Origin: Actinomadura rubrisoli
GTDB taxonomy: Bacteria; Actinomycetota; Actinomycetes; Streptosporangiales; Streptosporangiaceae
Direction of reading: 5' to 3'
DNA length: 33,399 bases
NCBI RefSeq assembly: GCF_004349215.1
Contig: NZ_SMKU01000064.1
Span: 1-33,399 of the forward strand
Made by a program: the position numbers and the translations under genes. Shown piece by piece: positions 8,339 through 16,096 of this stretch. The notes under the pieces are model-generated. The model saw only the letters and a program-made list of their open reading frames with translations. It did no database searches and was not told where the DNA came from. Positions within the stretch are counted from its first letter, which is position 1. Every line of letters begins with the position of its first letter.

Positions 8339-9193
8339 TCAGGTGAGGGCCGGCGGACTGCCGGGGCGAAGCCAGCCGTCGAGCGCGGCGGCGAAGTCGT
8401 CGAGCTCTTCCATCGGGTAGTGGCCGATTCCCTCCAGGACGGTGAACCCGCCGCCGGGGATGGCGGCGGCGGTCCGTTCGGCCGAGTCCGGGTCCATCCA
8501 GAAGTCGTCCGCGCCGACGACGACGCGGCACGGGCAGGTGATGCGCGCGAGGCGGTCCCGCAGGTCGTGGCGGGCCCAGCCGATCAGGTCGCTGGTGGAG
8601 ACCTGCGGGTCCTCACGCCGGTGCATCCGGGCGATGATCTCGGCCCGTCCGCCGGGAACGGCGGCGCCGCAGGCCGCCAGGGTGCCGTAGTAGGTGCGGT
8701 CGGATCGGCTCGGTGACACCGTGTCCTGCAGAGCGCGGTTCAGGCCCGCCTCGTTCTGGCCGTCGTTGCGGGCGTCCGCGGCCAGCGCCACGATCCCGGC
8801 CAGCCGCTCCGGGACGCGGGTGCCGATGTCCAGTGCGATCTTCCCGCCGATCGAGCATCCGACCACGTACGGGTCCGCCAGGCCGAAGTGGTCGATGACC
8901 TCGACGCACCATTGCGCGTACACGCCGAGGTCGGTGACGGGCCCGGCGTCGAGCATTTCCGACCGTCCGTGGCCGGGGAGGTCCACCACGACGGCCCGGT
9001 ACCCGCGGGCGGCCAGACCGCCGACCACGGTGCGCCACTGGGCTCCGCTCTGGCCTGCCGAGTGGACGCACAGGACCGGTTCGCCCTCGCCGTAGGACTC
9101 GGCGAAAGCGGTTCGTCCCCAGAGCGGGAAGTAGTGCGCGGTACCCGAGACCGGAGCCGGTGCGGGCACCGGGTCGATGGCTGTGGATGTCAC
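8339..9193 (-). CDS. Alpha/beta hydrolase
   Basis: A 284-residue alpha/beta-hydrolase-fold enzyme. It shows the oxyanion-region phrase VLCVHSAGQSGAQWR, the strand-loop VVVDLPGHGRSE, a nucleophile elbow GCSIGGK (catalytic Ser), an acid-bearing VVVGADDFWMDP and a C-terminal catalytic His in GIGHYPMEE. The overall look is close to 3-oxoadipate enol-lactonase-like hydrolases, so a lactone, ester or CoA-thioester substrate is plausible but unproven. The GTG start at 9193 overlaps the TGA of the upstream hydratase (GTGA) and has GGAGG seven bases ahead. It is the second gene of the minus-strand operon. Confidence 0.88.
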   Translation of the reverse strand: MTSTAIDPVPAPAPVSGTAHYFPLWGRTAFAESYGEGEPVLCVHSAGQSGAQWRTVVGGLAARGYRAVVVDLPGHGRSEMLDAGPVTDLGVYAQWCVEVIDHFGLADPYVVGCSIGGKIALDIGTRVPERLAGIVALAADARNDGQNEAGLNRALQDTVSPSRSDRTYYGTLAACGAAVPGGRAEIIARMHRREDPQVSTSDLIGWARHDLRDRLARITCPCRVVVGADDFWMDPDSAERTAAAIPGGGFTVLEGIGHYPMEELDDFAAALDGWLRPGSPPALT

Positions 9194-10101
9194 CGGGATG
9201 CCTCCGTGGACGTCATCGTGCGGGCGGTCTCGACGATGCGGTGCAGCGTGCTGGTCATCTGCAGGTACACGTACGCGTTGCCGCCGGCGGAGAACTCGCC
9301 GCGATGGGCGCGCACGACGAAGTCGTTGCGATCGGCGGTGAGCAGTTCGGCCCACGCCCGCTCGGTGCCGTGCACGGTGAACGTGGGGCCGGCGGGGGTG
9401 CGCAGGGTGACCTCAAGAATCTCGCCCCGGTAGATGCGGAACTGGATCGTGTTCTTCTCCGAGGCGAGCGCGATCGAGCCGTCGAACAGTTGCGTGCTCG
9501 CCGAGAAGTCCCCGTCGGCGCCGAGACATTCGGCCAGTGCCCGTCCCCACTCAAGGGTCACGGGCGCGGCGACCCCTTCCCCTGCGCCGGGAGTGGACGA
9601 CCGGGCGCGCACCAGGAACGCGCTGGTTCCCCATTGCAGCAGGCGTCCGGCGGCGTCCTTCAGTTCGATGTGCCGATCCACCACGCCGCGGTCCCCGGCG
9701 CTCGTCCGCCGGATCGACGTCACCGTGGTCTCGTAGTGCATTTTCGTGTCCGTGGTCACCGGCAGCAGGTAGTGCCAGTGGGTGTCGAGCAGCCCGAGGA
9801 CGGTGTCGGCCACGATCCCGCTGTCGTGCAGGGTGCCGAAGTACCGCGCGAGGCCGAGGGGTCCCTGCGCGACCAGGCCGGGATAGCCGGATGCCGCCGC
9901 ACCCTCCGGATCGAGGTGCATCGGGTGCAGGTCGCCGGAGACCTCGCCGAAGGCCCGCAGATCCTCGGCGGTGGCGACCCAGTCGCTGCTGCGGTGGCGC
10001 ATGCCGAGCCGGAAGTCCTCCAGGTACAGGGAGGGCGCCGGTCCGGGCGCCACGAAGGGCGGTGAAGTCACAGGGGCGGTCCGTTCGTCGATGGCCCGCA
10101 C
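9190..10101 (-). CDS. MaoC-like hydratase with C-terminal SCP2-like domain
   Basis: A 303-residue protein. The N-terminal half is a hot-dog-fold MaoC/FAS1-type enoyl hydratase domain with the active-site stretch GDLHPMHLD (Asp and His; the usual Asn is His here), followed by GLVAQGPLGLARY. From about residue 190 a separate beta-rich module (FDGSIALASEKN, IYRGEILEVTLRT, VHGTERAWAELL) resembles an SCP2-like ligand-binding domain. That second assignment is tentative. Expected role: hydration of an enoyl-CoA-type intermediate. As the first gene of the operon, it starts about 70 nt downstream of a predicted transcription start. GTG 10101 is used; GTG 10071 is equally possible, and neither has a clear Shine-Dalgarno sequence. 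Confidence 0.75.
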   Translation of the reverse strand: MRAIDERTAPVTSPPFVAPGPAPSLYLEDFRLGMRHRSSDWVATAEDLRAFGEVSGDLHPMHLDPEGAAASGYPGLVAQGPLGLARYFGTLHDSGIVADTVLGLLDTHWHYLLPVTTDTKMHYETTVTSIRRTSAGDRGVVDRHIELKDAAGRLLQWGTSAFLVRARSSTPGAGEGVAAPVTLEWGRALAECLGADGDFSASTQLFDGSIALASEKNTIQFRIYRGEILEVTLRTPAGPTFTVHGTERAWAELLTADRNDFVVRAHRGEFSAGGNAYVYLQMTSTLHRIVETARTMTSTEASR

Positions 10102-10150
10102 GTCCGGGCGGCGCCCGTGGGAGCGTGCGAAGCGAACCCACTTCGTCGGT

Positions 10151-10170
10151 GAACGTTCGTTCGTTCATTC
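10151..10170. promoter_or_regulatory. Candidate TetR operator, minus-operon side
   Basis: The 20-bp sequence GAACGTTCGTTCGTTCATTC contains the palindrome GAACGTTC plus repeated GTTC. It is the inverted counterpart of the motif overlapping the tetR start at 10290. It lies immediately downstream of the predicted minus-strand transcription start (~10171), where a bound repressor would block transcription. Confidence 0.65.
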
Positions 10171-10177
10171 GCTCAGG

Positions 10178-10206
10178 ACGCTAGCCGCGGAATCTCGACT
10201 CGTCAA
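10178..10206 (-). promoter_or_regulatory. Predicted promoter of the six-gene catabolic operon
   Basis: On the minus strand, TTGACG (10206-10201) is followed by a 17-bp spacer and TAGCGT (10183-10178), a good match to a housekeeping-sigma promoter. Transcription would begin near 10171, at the edge of the operator motif. Confidence 0.6.
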
Positions 10207-10254
10207 TAGCGCTCTCACCAGCACGATGATGATGCGAATGATCGCAGGGGGCTC

Positions 10255-10283
10255 TTGACGGGAGCGCGGAGCAGGAGCAATAT
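10255..10283 (+). promoter_or_regulatory. Predicted promoter of the tetR-ligase-lyase operon, possibly leaderless
   Basis: TTGACG at 10255-10260, a 17-bp spacer and CAATAT at 10278-10283. The -35 is good and the -10 weak. The predicted start of transcription falls on or next to the ATG at 10290, and no ribosome binding site is seen before that ATG, which together suggest a leaderless message. Confidence 0.5.
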
Positions 10284-10287
10284 CGTC

Positions 10288-10303
10288 ACATGAACGAACG
10301 TTC
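10288..10303. promoter_or_regulatory. Candidate TetR operator overlapping its own start codon
   Basis: ACATGAACGAACGTTC contains the same GAACGTTC palindrome and GAAC repeats as the site at 10151-10170, in inverted orientation. It covers the first codons of the regulator gene, an arrangement suited to autorepression. Confidence 0.6.
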
Positions 10304-10895
10304 TTCCAAACGACGGACCAAGGTGCTCGCTTCCCGCGAGGTCGTGTTCGCCAGTGCTCTCCAGGCGTTCGCGGAGCTCGGGTTCCACGGCGCGTCGATG
10401 CGCGACATCGCGAACCGGGCGGGCATGAGCCTGTCCAACCTGTACAACCACGCGCCGTCGAAATCGGACCTGCTGGTCGAACTGCTCAAGACCGCCAACT
10501 ACAACCACCTCAGCGAGACCGAATGGGCGGTCTCGGCGGCGGGCCCGAAGGCGGTGGACCGGCTGGAGATGGCCACCCGCGCGTACGTGAACTACATCCT
10601 CCAGCACCCGCTGGAGGCGCTCGTGGCCCACACGGAGCTGCGGTACCTGGACAACGACGCGCGGAAACGGCTGGTCATCGCCCGCGACCGGCTCGAAGCG
10701 ATCTTCGAGAACATCGTGCAGGAAGGGGTGCGGGCGGGGGAGTTCCACACCCCGTATCCGGACGACGTGGCCAGGAACCTGCTGAGCATGTGCGCGGGCA
10801 TCGCCGAGTGGTACCGCCCGGACGGCCCGATGACACGGGACCAGATCGCCGAGCAGTTCGCCCACTACGCCGTCCGGCTGGTCGAACAGCACTGA
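10290..10895 (+). CDS. TetR/AcrR-family transcriptional regulator (catabolic cluster)
   Basis: A 201-residue regulator. The N-terminal helix-turn-helix domain spans roughly residues 10-60 (ALQAFAELGFHGASMRDIANRAGMSLSNLYNHAPSKSDLL). The remaining helical part is the ligand-binding and dimerisation domain. It resembles TetR regulators of acyl-CoA metabolism, so an acyl-CoA or acid intermediate is a reasonable inducer (inference). It lies between two divergent operons, each with a matching GAACGTTC motif at its predicted transcription start, so it probably represses both and itself. The ligase gene follows after 41 bp on the same strand. Confidence 0.9.
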   Translation: MNERSSKRRTKVLASREVVFASALQAFAELGFHGASMRDIANRAGMSLSNLYNHAPSKSDLLVELLKTANYNHLSETEWAVSAAGPKAVDRLEMATRAYVNYILQHPLEALVAHTELRYLDNDARKRLVIARDRLEAIFENIVQEGVRAGEFHTPYPDDVARNLLSMCAGIAEWYRPDGPMTRDQIAEQFAHYAVRLVEQH

Positions 10896-10936
10896 AAGCC
10901 GGCGCGGCGACGCGCCGATCCGAGAGGAACACGACC

Positions 10937-12568
10937 GTGACCGACACCGTCTACCACCTGCTGGCCCGATCGTCGGCGCGGCGGCCGCACGCCGTCGCGC
11001 TCATCGACGAGTCGGAGGTCGGAGCCGGTCGATCCCGCAGTTTCTCCGAGCTGCTCGCGGACGCCGACGCGTTCGCGGCCGGCCTGGCCGCCCTCGGTTT
11101 CCGGCGCGGCGACGCCCTCGCCCTGTACCTACCGAACTGCCGGGAATGGCCCACCGTGTTCTTCGCCGCCGCCAAGATCGGTGTGCTGCTCGTCCCGCTC
11201 AACACCCGCTACCGGGCGAACGAGATCTACCATCTGCTCCGGACCAGCCGGGCGCGCGGCCTGGTCACCGCGCCGGTGTTCGAGGGCATCGACTTCGGAC
11301 GGCGACTCGACGACGTCTGGCGGCAGTCCCGCGAGGCACCCGAGCCCGTCGCGCTGGAGTGGCTGATCACCGTCGGGCCCGCGCCGCTGGGCCCGGTCCC
11401 GGACCCGGTGCGGACCAGGGAGTTCTCCGAGGTCATGTCGGCCCCCGGTCCCGTGCGGGCGACGGCCCGCCCGGACGACCCGCTGATCGTCTTCGGGACG
11501 TCCGGCACGACGTCGGCGCCGAAGCTCGCGGTGCACACGCACCGCACCGTCACCCTCCACGCGGACGCCGTCGCCGCCCGCGAGAACCTGCCGGGGCACT
11601 CCGTCCAGCTCAATGTGCTGTCCCTCAACGGAACCTTCGGTTTCGTGCCGTTCGTCGCCGGGATCGCCGCCGGGACCACGGCCGTGCTCCTGCCCGCGTT
11701 CGACCGGGCGCGGATCGTCGACGCGATCACCTCCCACGCCGTCGACTACCTGGTCAGCGCGGAAGGCCCCCTCCGTGAGCTGCTGGAGGACGACGCCTTC
11801 CGGGGGATCGAACCGCGCACGCTGCGAACCGTCGTGACGGCGGGCACGGCGATCTCCGACATCGTCTCCTCCGCCGCCGCTCTGGGCATAGCCGCGTTCA
11901 ACGTCTACGGCTCGTCGGAACTGTTCGCCTTCGCGGGGAAATGGCCGCCGGCCTCGGATGCCGAGACCCGCACGGTTCCGGGCGGAACACTGGTCGACGC
12001 GGCGATGCGCGTGCGCGCGGTCTCCACCGAAGACCACACCACCGTGCTCCCGGCGGGCGAGGACGGGGAGCTGCAATTCCGTGGAGACACCCTGTTCGTC
12101 GGATATCTGAACGATCCCGAAGCCACCGCGAAGTCGATGACCGAGGACGGCTGGTTCGGCACCGGCGACGTGGGGTGCACCAGGGCCGACGGCAGGTCGT
12201 TCGAATACCGGTCGCGCCTGGGCGACGCGATGAGGCTGAAGGGCTACCTCGTCAACCCCGCCGACATCGAGTCGACGCTGAACGACCACCCGGCGGTCGC
12301 CCGCGCGCACGTCGTCAGCGTCCGGGACGAGCGGAGCGGGGACGACCTCGCCGTCGCGTTCGTCCGGTTGCGCGACGGCGCCGCCGCTTCGGACGAGGAC
12401 CTGATCGCCCACTGCGCGGCGAACCTCGCGAGCTTCAAGGTGCCCGCCCGCGTCCGCGTCGTCGACGACTTCCCCACCACGGCGAGCGCCAACGGCGACA
12501 AGATCCGCAAGGACAGGCTGCGCGCCGAGGCGGCGTGGGCGCTCGACATCCCCGCACCCGTTCTCTGA
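10937..12568 (+). CDS. Acyl-CoA synthetase/ligase (class I adenylate-forming)
   Basis: A 543-residue ANL-superfamily ligase that would activate a carboxylate through an acyl-AMP to its CoA thioester. The phosphate loop is GTSGTTSAPKLAVHTH (A3). The A5 region is VYGSSELF. The A7-A8 hinge is GDVGCTRADGR and RLKGYLVNPADIE. The C-terminal A10 catalytic lysine sits in GDKIRKDRLR. All are intact. The GTG start at 10937 has GAGAGG upstream and matches the family N-terminus (DTVYHLLARSSARRPHAVAL). It is the second gene of the plus-strand operon, with the citryl-CoA-lyase-like gene 15 bp downstream, suggesting activation and then cleavage of the same acid. Confidence 0.9.
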   Translation: MTDTVYHLLARSSARRPHAVALIDESEVGAGRSRSFSELLADADAFAAGLAALGFRRGDALALYLPNCREWPTVFFAAAKIGVLLVPLNTRYRANEIYHLLRTSRARGLVTAPVFEGIDFGRRLDDVWRQSREAPEPVALEWLITVGPAPLGPVPDPVRTREFSEVMSAPGPVRATARPDDPLIVFGTSGTTSAPKLAVHTHRTVTLHADAVAARENLPGHSVQLNVLSLNGTFGFVPFVAGIAAGTTAVLLPAFDRARIVDAITSHAVDYLVSAEGPLRELLEDDAFRGIEPRTLRTVVTAGTAISDIVSSAAALGIAAFNVYGSSELFAFAGKWPPASDAETRTVPGGTLVDAAMRVRAVSTEDHTTVLPAGEDGELQFRGDTLFVGYLNDPEATAKSMTEDGWFGTGDVGCTRADGRSFEYRSRLGDAMRLKGYLVNPADIESTLNDHPAVARAHVVSVRDERSGDDLAVAFVRLRDGAAASDEDLIAHCAANLASFKVPARVRVVDDFPTTASANGDKIRKDRLRAEAAWALDIPAPVL

Positions 12569-12583
12569 GACAAGGACGACCCC

Positions 12584-13369
12584 ATGAGCGCCCCCGAACC
12601 CCGGCCCATCCGATCCGACATCGCGTGGTCCACCTCCGACCGCGTCGTCGTCCACGGACACGACCTCCCGGACGACCTGCTGGGCAAGGTCGGCCTCGGC
12701 GACTTCGCCTACCTCGTCCTGTTCAAAACCCTTCCCTCCCCGCACGAGTCGGTCGTCTTCAACTCCCTGGTGGTCGCACTCGTCGAGCACGGCCTGACGC
12801 CGAGCGCGCTGGTGTCGCGCCTGACGGCGCTCGGCGCGCCCGAATCACTCCAGGGAGCCGTGGCCGCCGGTCTGCTGGGACTCGGCGACACCTTCGTCGG
12901 CACGATCGAAGGCGCGGCGAAGATCTGCCAGTCTCTGCCCGACGACGGGTGGCAGCGCGACGAGGCCCTGCTCCGCGAGCACGCCCGGACCATCGTGGAC
13001 GGGTCCCGTGCGGCACGGAAGAGCATCCCCGGTCTCGGCCATCCCGTGCACAAGCCGAACGACCCGCGCGCGGAGCGCCTGTTCGAGATCGCGCGGGAAC
13101 AAGGCTTCGACGACGCCAACGAACGCCTGTTCCGCGCGATCCGGGCACGCGCCGAGGACGCCACCGGCAAGGTGCTCCCGATCAACGCGACCGGCGCCAT
13201 CGGGGCTATCGCGAGCACCCTCGGGGTGCCCTGGGACATCGCCCGCGGCCTCGGCGTGATGGCGCGGGCGATCGGGCTGGTCGGCCACGTCCTGGAGGAC
13301 CGCGAACGCCCTCTCGCGAAACCCGTGTGGAACGACGCCGAGGCCCGGTCGACGTCGCACCGCTCCTGA
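12584..13369 (+). CDS. Citryl-CoA lyase-like protein (citrate synthase superfamily)
   Basis: A 261-residue short citrate-synthase-fold protein resembling the CoA-binding C-terminal module of ATP-citrate lyase and free-standing citryl-CoA lyases. From memory of the family I align VEHG (H69), GLGHPVHK (H153) and GDTFVGTIEGAAK with conserved blocks. The block NVDG, whose Asp is catalytic, reads NATG here (residues 201-204), so the Asp position is Thr203. Expected role: cleavage or formation of a C-C bond in a 3-hydroxy-3-carboxyacyl-CoA, such as citryl- or citramalyl-CoA. The ATG start is preceded by AAGGACG. Its stop is 20 bp from the convergent exporter stop. With a missing Asp, an altered substrate or mechanism is possible. 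Confidence 0.82.
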   Translation: MSAPEPRPIRSDIAWSTSDRVVVHGHDLPDDLLGKVGLGDFAYLVLFKTLPSPHESVVFNSLVVALVEHGLTPSALVSRLTALGAPESLQGAVAAGLLGLGDTFVGTIEGAAKICQSLPDDGWQRDEALLREHARTIVDGSRAARKSIPGLGHPVHKPNDPRAERLFEIAREQGFDDANERLFRAIRARAEDATGKVLPINATGAIGAIASTLGVPWDIARGLGVMARAIGLVGHVLEDRERPLAKPVWNDAEARSTSHRS

Positions 13370-13389
13370 CCGCACCTGCTCACGGGCCG

Positions 13390-15132
13390 TCACGCGGTCG
13401 CGTGCGCCGTGCCGGGCCCGGCGTCGTCCTGGGGGAACTCCTCGGGACGGGCGTGCTTCGGCAGCAGGAACGTCACCAGGAACGTCAGGCCGAGCAGCCC
13501 GACCTCGATCCACAGTGTGATCTTCATGGAGTGGCTGAAGCCGGCCTTCGCCGAGTGCTCGCCCGCCTCCCCGACCGCCTGCCGGATGGCCGCCGCCGAC
13601 TGCGGCGTCGCCGCGACGGCGGTCTTGACCTCCCCGTCCAGGCGGGCGCAGGAGGCGGGCACGGCGGCGGAGTCCTTCGCCGCGGCGCGGTCGTGCCCGC
13701 AGTCCCGCAGCCCGTCGGCGATGCGGTCCTGCTGCGCGGCGGGGACGGAGGCGGCGGTGAGACGCGTGCGGAGGGCGGCGGCGCCGTCGTCGGCGGCGGC
13801 GGCCACGTGCCCGCCCAGCAGGCCGAAGAAGACCGTCCCGAGGACGGCCGCGCCCAGGGCGCTGCCGAGCTGCTGGACCGCGGTGAGCGTGCCGCCGGCC
13901 GACCCGGTCTCCTCGGGCTCGACGCCCGCCAGGACGGTGTCGAAGAACGGCGCCATCAGCAGGCCCATGCCGAGCCCGGTCACGACCAGCGCCGGGACGA
14001 GCTGCCACGGCGTCACGTCGATGCCCGCGGCCTGCAAGGTCGCGAACACCCCGGCGACACCCGCCGCCATCGTGAGGGTGCCGCCGTGGATGACCTTGCG
14101 GCCGAACCGCCGGAGGGCCTGCGCGAGGCCGAAGCCGATGACGATCCCGGCCGACCAGGGGATCTCGGCGAGCCCCGCCTTGAGCGGGGAGTAGCCCAGG
14201 CCCAGCTGGAAGAACAGCGCCAGCACCAGGGCGAGGCCCGCCATGCCGGAGAAGAACACCAGGCCGACGACCAGGCCGCCGGTGAAGCCGCGCTTGCGGA
14301 AGAGGCTCGGGACGATCAGCGGGTCGCCGCCCGAGCGCTGCTTGCGGGACTCGTACCAGGCGAACACGGCCCAGACGGCGACCGAGGCGCCCATCATCAG
14401 GAACGTCCAGACGGGCCAGCCGAGCTCGCGGCCCTGGACGAGCGGGTAGACCAGCAGCCCGGCGCCGAGGGAGGCGAGCAGGGCGCCGACGAGGTCGAGG
14501 CGGGACGCGCGCTCGGAGCGTCCGGACGGCAGGAACTTCAGTCCGGCGAGGATCGCGGCGGCGCCGAGCGGCAGGTTGATCAAAAAGATCATCCGCCAGC
14601 CGGTGCCGAAGAAGTCGGCGCCGATCAGCCACCCGGCCAGCACCGGGCCGCCGACCGACGAAAGGCCCATGACCGGGCCGAACGCGCCGAAGGCCGCGCC
14701 CATCTCCTTCGGGCTGAACATCTGCTTGATCAAGCCGATGCCCTGCGGCAGCATCAGCGCGCCGAACAGGCCCTGGAGGATCCGGGAGCCGATCAGCATG
14801 CCGGGGGAGACGGCGACGCCGCACAGCAGCGACGCGAGCGTGAATCCGGCCGCGCCGATCAGGAACATCCGCTTGCGCCCGAACAGGTCGCCGAGGCGCC
14901 CGCCGGTGATGAGCCCGACCGCCATGGCCAGGGTGTAGCCCGCGGCGAGCCACTGGATGGTGCTGGCCGAGCCGCCGAGCTCGGCGCGGATCGTCGGCGC
15001 GGCGATGGTGGTGATCAGCGCGTCGAGCATGTCCATGACCTCGGCCGCGAGGATCACGAAGAGTGCGGCCCAGCGCCAGCGGTACGCCGCCTCGCCGCCC
15101 GCTCTCTGCTGGGGTGCCAGTGTCTCGGTCAT
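13390..15132 (-). CDS. MFS drug exporter, DHA2 (EmrB/QacA) family, 14 TM helices
   Basis: A 580-residue exporter. After a short cytoplasmic N-terminus, helix 1 contains MDMLDALITTIAAPTI, typical of DHA2 pumps. Motif A (GGRLGDLFGRKRMF) follows helix 2 and the antiporter motif C region (GPVMGLSSVGGPVLAGWL) is in helix 5. A long extracytoplasmic segment lies before the last helix (about residues 455-540). It would expel toxic hydrophobic or cationic compounds using the proton gradient. The ATG start has GGAGG six bases upstream. It is divergent from a TetR gene, with a perfect inverted repeat across its predicted transcription start, so expression is probably induced by the exported compound. 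Confidence 0.92.
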   Translation of the reverse strand: MTETLAPQQRAGGEAAYRWRWAALFVILAAEVMDMLDALITTIAAPTIRAELGGSASTIQWLAAGYTLAMAVGLITGGRLGDLFGRKRMFLIGAAGFTLASLLCGVAVSPGMLIGSRILQGLFGALMLPQGIGLIKQMFSPKEMGAAFGAFGPVMGLSSVGGPVLAGWLIGADFFGTGWRMIFLINLPLGAAAILAGLKFLPSGRSERASRLDLVGALLASLGAGLLVYPLVQGRELGWPVWTFLMMGASVAVWAVFAWYESRKQRSGGDPLIVPSLFRKRGFTGGLVVGLVFFSGMAGLALVLALFFQLGLGYSPLKAGLAEIPWSAGIVIGFGLAQALRRFGRKVIHGGTLTMAAGVAGVFATLQAAGIDVTPWQLVPALVVTGLGMGLLMAPFFDTVLAGVEPEETGSAGGTLTAVQQLGSALGAAVLGTVFFGLLGGHVAAAADDGAAALRTRLTAASVPAAQQDRIADGLRDCGHDRAAAKDSAAVPASCARLDGEVKTAVAATPQSAAAIRQAVGEAGEHSAKAGFSHSMKITLWIEVGLLGLTFLVTFLLPKHARPEEFPQDDAGPGTAHATA

Positions 15133-15149
15133 CGGGTGCCTCCGTGCGG

Positions 15150-15180
15150 GAACAGTGTTCGTTAGCTACGAACACTGTTC
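15150..15180. promoter_or_regulatory. Perfect 13-bp inverted-repeat operator for the DHA2 exporter
   Basis: Arms GAACAGTGTTCGT and ACGAACACTGTTC are exact reverse complements separated by TAGCT (31 bp overall). The site begins 18 bp upstream of the exporter start codon and touches its predicted -10 element, as expected for a TetR-family repressor site. Confidence 0.85.
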
Positions 15181-15206
15181 TAAATTGAGAACGGGGTTCG
15201 TGTCAA
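15177..15206 (-). promoter_or_regulatory. Predicted promoter of the DHA2 exporter gene
   Basis: On the minus strand, a perfect TTGACA (15206-15201), an 18-bp spacer and TAGAAC (15182-15177). The -10 is only a partial match. It overlaps the inverted-repeat operator and interleaves with the opposite-strand promoter. Confidence 0.55.
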
Positions 15207-15213
15207 GTACGAT
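15185..15213 (+). promoter_or_regulatory. Predicted promoter of the divergent tetR gene
   Basis: TTGAGA at 15185-15190, a 17-bp spacer and TACGAT at 15208-15213. It interlocks with the exporter promoter on the other strand. Downstream, between 15213 and the start codon, are further GTTCG half-sites, the palindrome TTTCGCGAAA, and TATCGCG twice. Confidence 0.6.
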
Positions 15214-15303
15214 GTTCGTGTTCGTGCGAATTTATCTCTCTGGTGGAGAAGATATATCGCGTTTCGCGAAAGTCAAGATGTATCGCGATTTGGGAGGTCT
15301 CAC

Positions 15304-16044
15304 GTGGGCACCGGACGTCTCGACATGCCGACGCCCCCCGGGCGCAAGCCCCGCAAGGCCGCGCCCGCGCGACAGCCGCTGACGCAGGAGCTCATCGTCC
15401 GGACCGCGGTCCGCGTTCTGGACGCCGAGGGCCTGGAGGCCGTCACCATGCGGCGGGTCGCCCAGGAGTTGGGCACCGGCCCCGCCTCGCTGTACGCCCA
15501 TGTCTCGGGCAAGGAGGAGCTCCGTGAGCTGATGCTCGACCACGTCGCCGCCGAGATCGCGCTGCCCGCCGAGCCCGACCCGTCCCGCTGGCAGGAGCAG
15601 CTGAAGGAGCTGGCGGCCGAGATCCGCCGCGTCTACACCTCGCACGGCGACATCGCCAAGGTCTCCATGGGGCTGATCCCCACCGGCCCCAACCTGCTGG
15701 CCGTCGCCGACGCGCAACTCGGCCTCATGCGGGCGGGCGGCGTCCCCCCGAAGATCGCCGGCCTCGCCGTCGACACGCTCGGCATGTTCCTCGACGCCGA
15801 CGCCATCGAGGACACGATCTACATGGCGAGGACGCCCGCCGGCGTGGACCGCTGGGAGCACTTCCAGACCCACTTCGAGGAGGTCCGCGCCTACTTCGCC
15901 GCCCTGCCGCCCGACCGCTTCCCCAACGTCACCGCGATGGTGGACGAACTCACCGGCGGGACGGGCGACGACCGCTTCCGGTTCGGCCTCGACATCCTGG
16001 TCCGCGGCATCGCCTCCTACGTCCAGGACCCGCCCACCTCCTGA
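15304..16044 (+). CDS. TetR-family regulator of the divergent DHA2 exporter
   Basis: A 246-residue protein. A basic N-terminal extension precedes the helix-turn-helix domain at about residues 24-72 (VTMRRVAQELGTGPASLYAHVSGKEELRELMLD). The larger C-terminal part resembles the tetracycline-repressor-type C-terminal domain (TetR_C). GTG 15304 is the start, with GGGAGG six bases upstream. Because it is divergent from the DHA2 exporter and a perfect inverted repeat lies between them, it is inferred to be the local repressor that releases DNA when an exported compound binds. Confidence 0.9.
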   Translation: MGTGRLDMPTPPGRKPRKAAPARQPLTQELIVRTAVRVLDAEGLEAVTMRRVAQELGTGPASLYAHVSGKEELRELMLDHVAAEIALPAEPDPSRWQEQLKELAAEIRRVYTSHGDIAKVSMGLIPTGPNLLAVADAQLGLMRAGGVPPKIAGLAVDTLGMFLDADAIEDTIYMARTPAGVDRWEHFQTHFEEVRAYFAALPPDRFPNVTAMVDELTGGTGDDRFRFGLDILVRGIASYVQDPPTS

Positions 16045-16096
16045 CGGCCTTCGCGTCCGTCTCGCCAAGGGCGCGACCCGTGGTCGTTCAGGGCCG

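Noticed and set aside
11941..15165. Very long plus-strand open frame (over 1,000 codons)
   Set aside because: Arg/Gly/Ala/Pro-rich shadow of the ligase, lyase and exporter genes, all of which have intact motifs in other frames.
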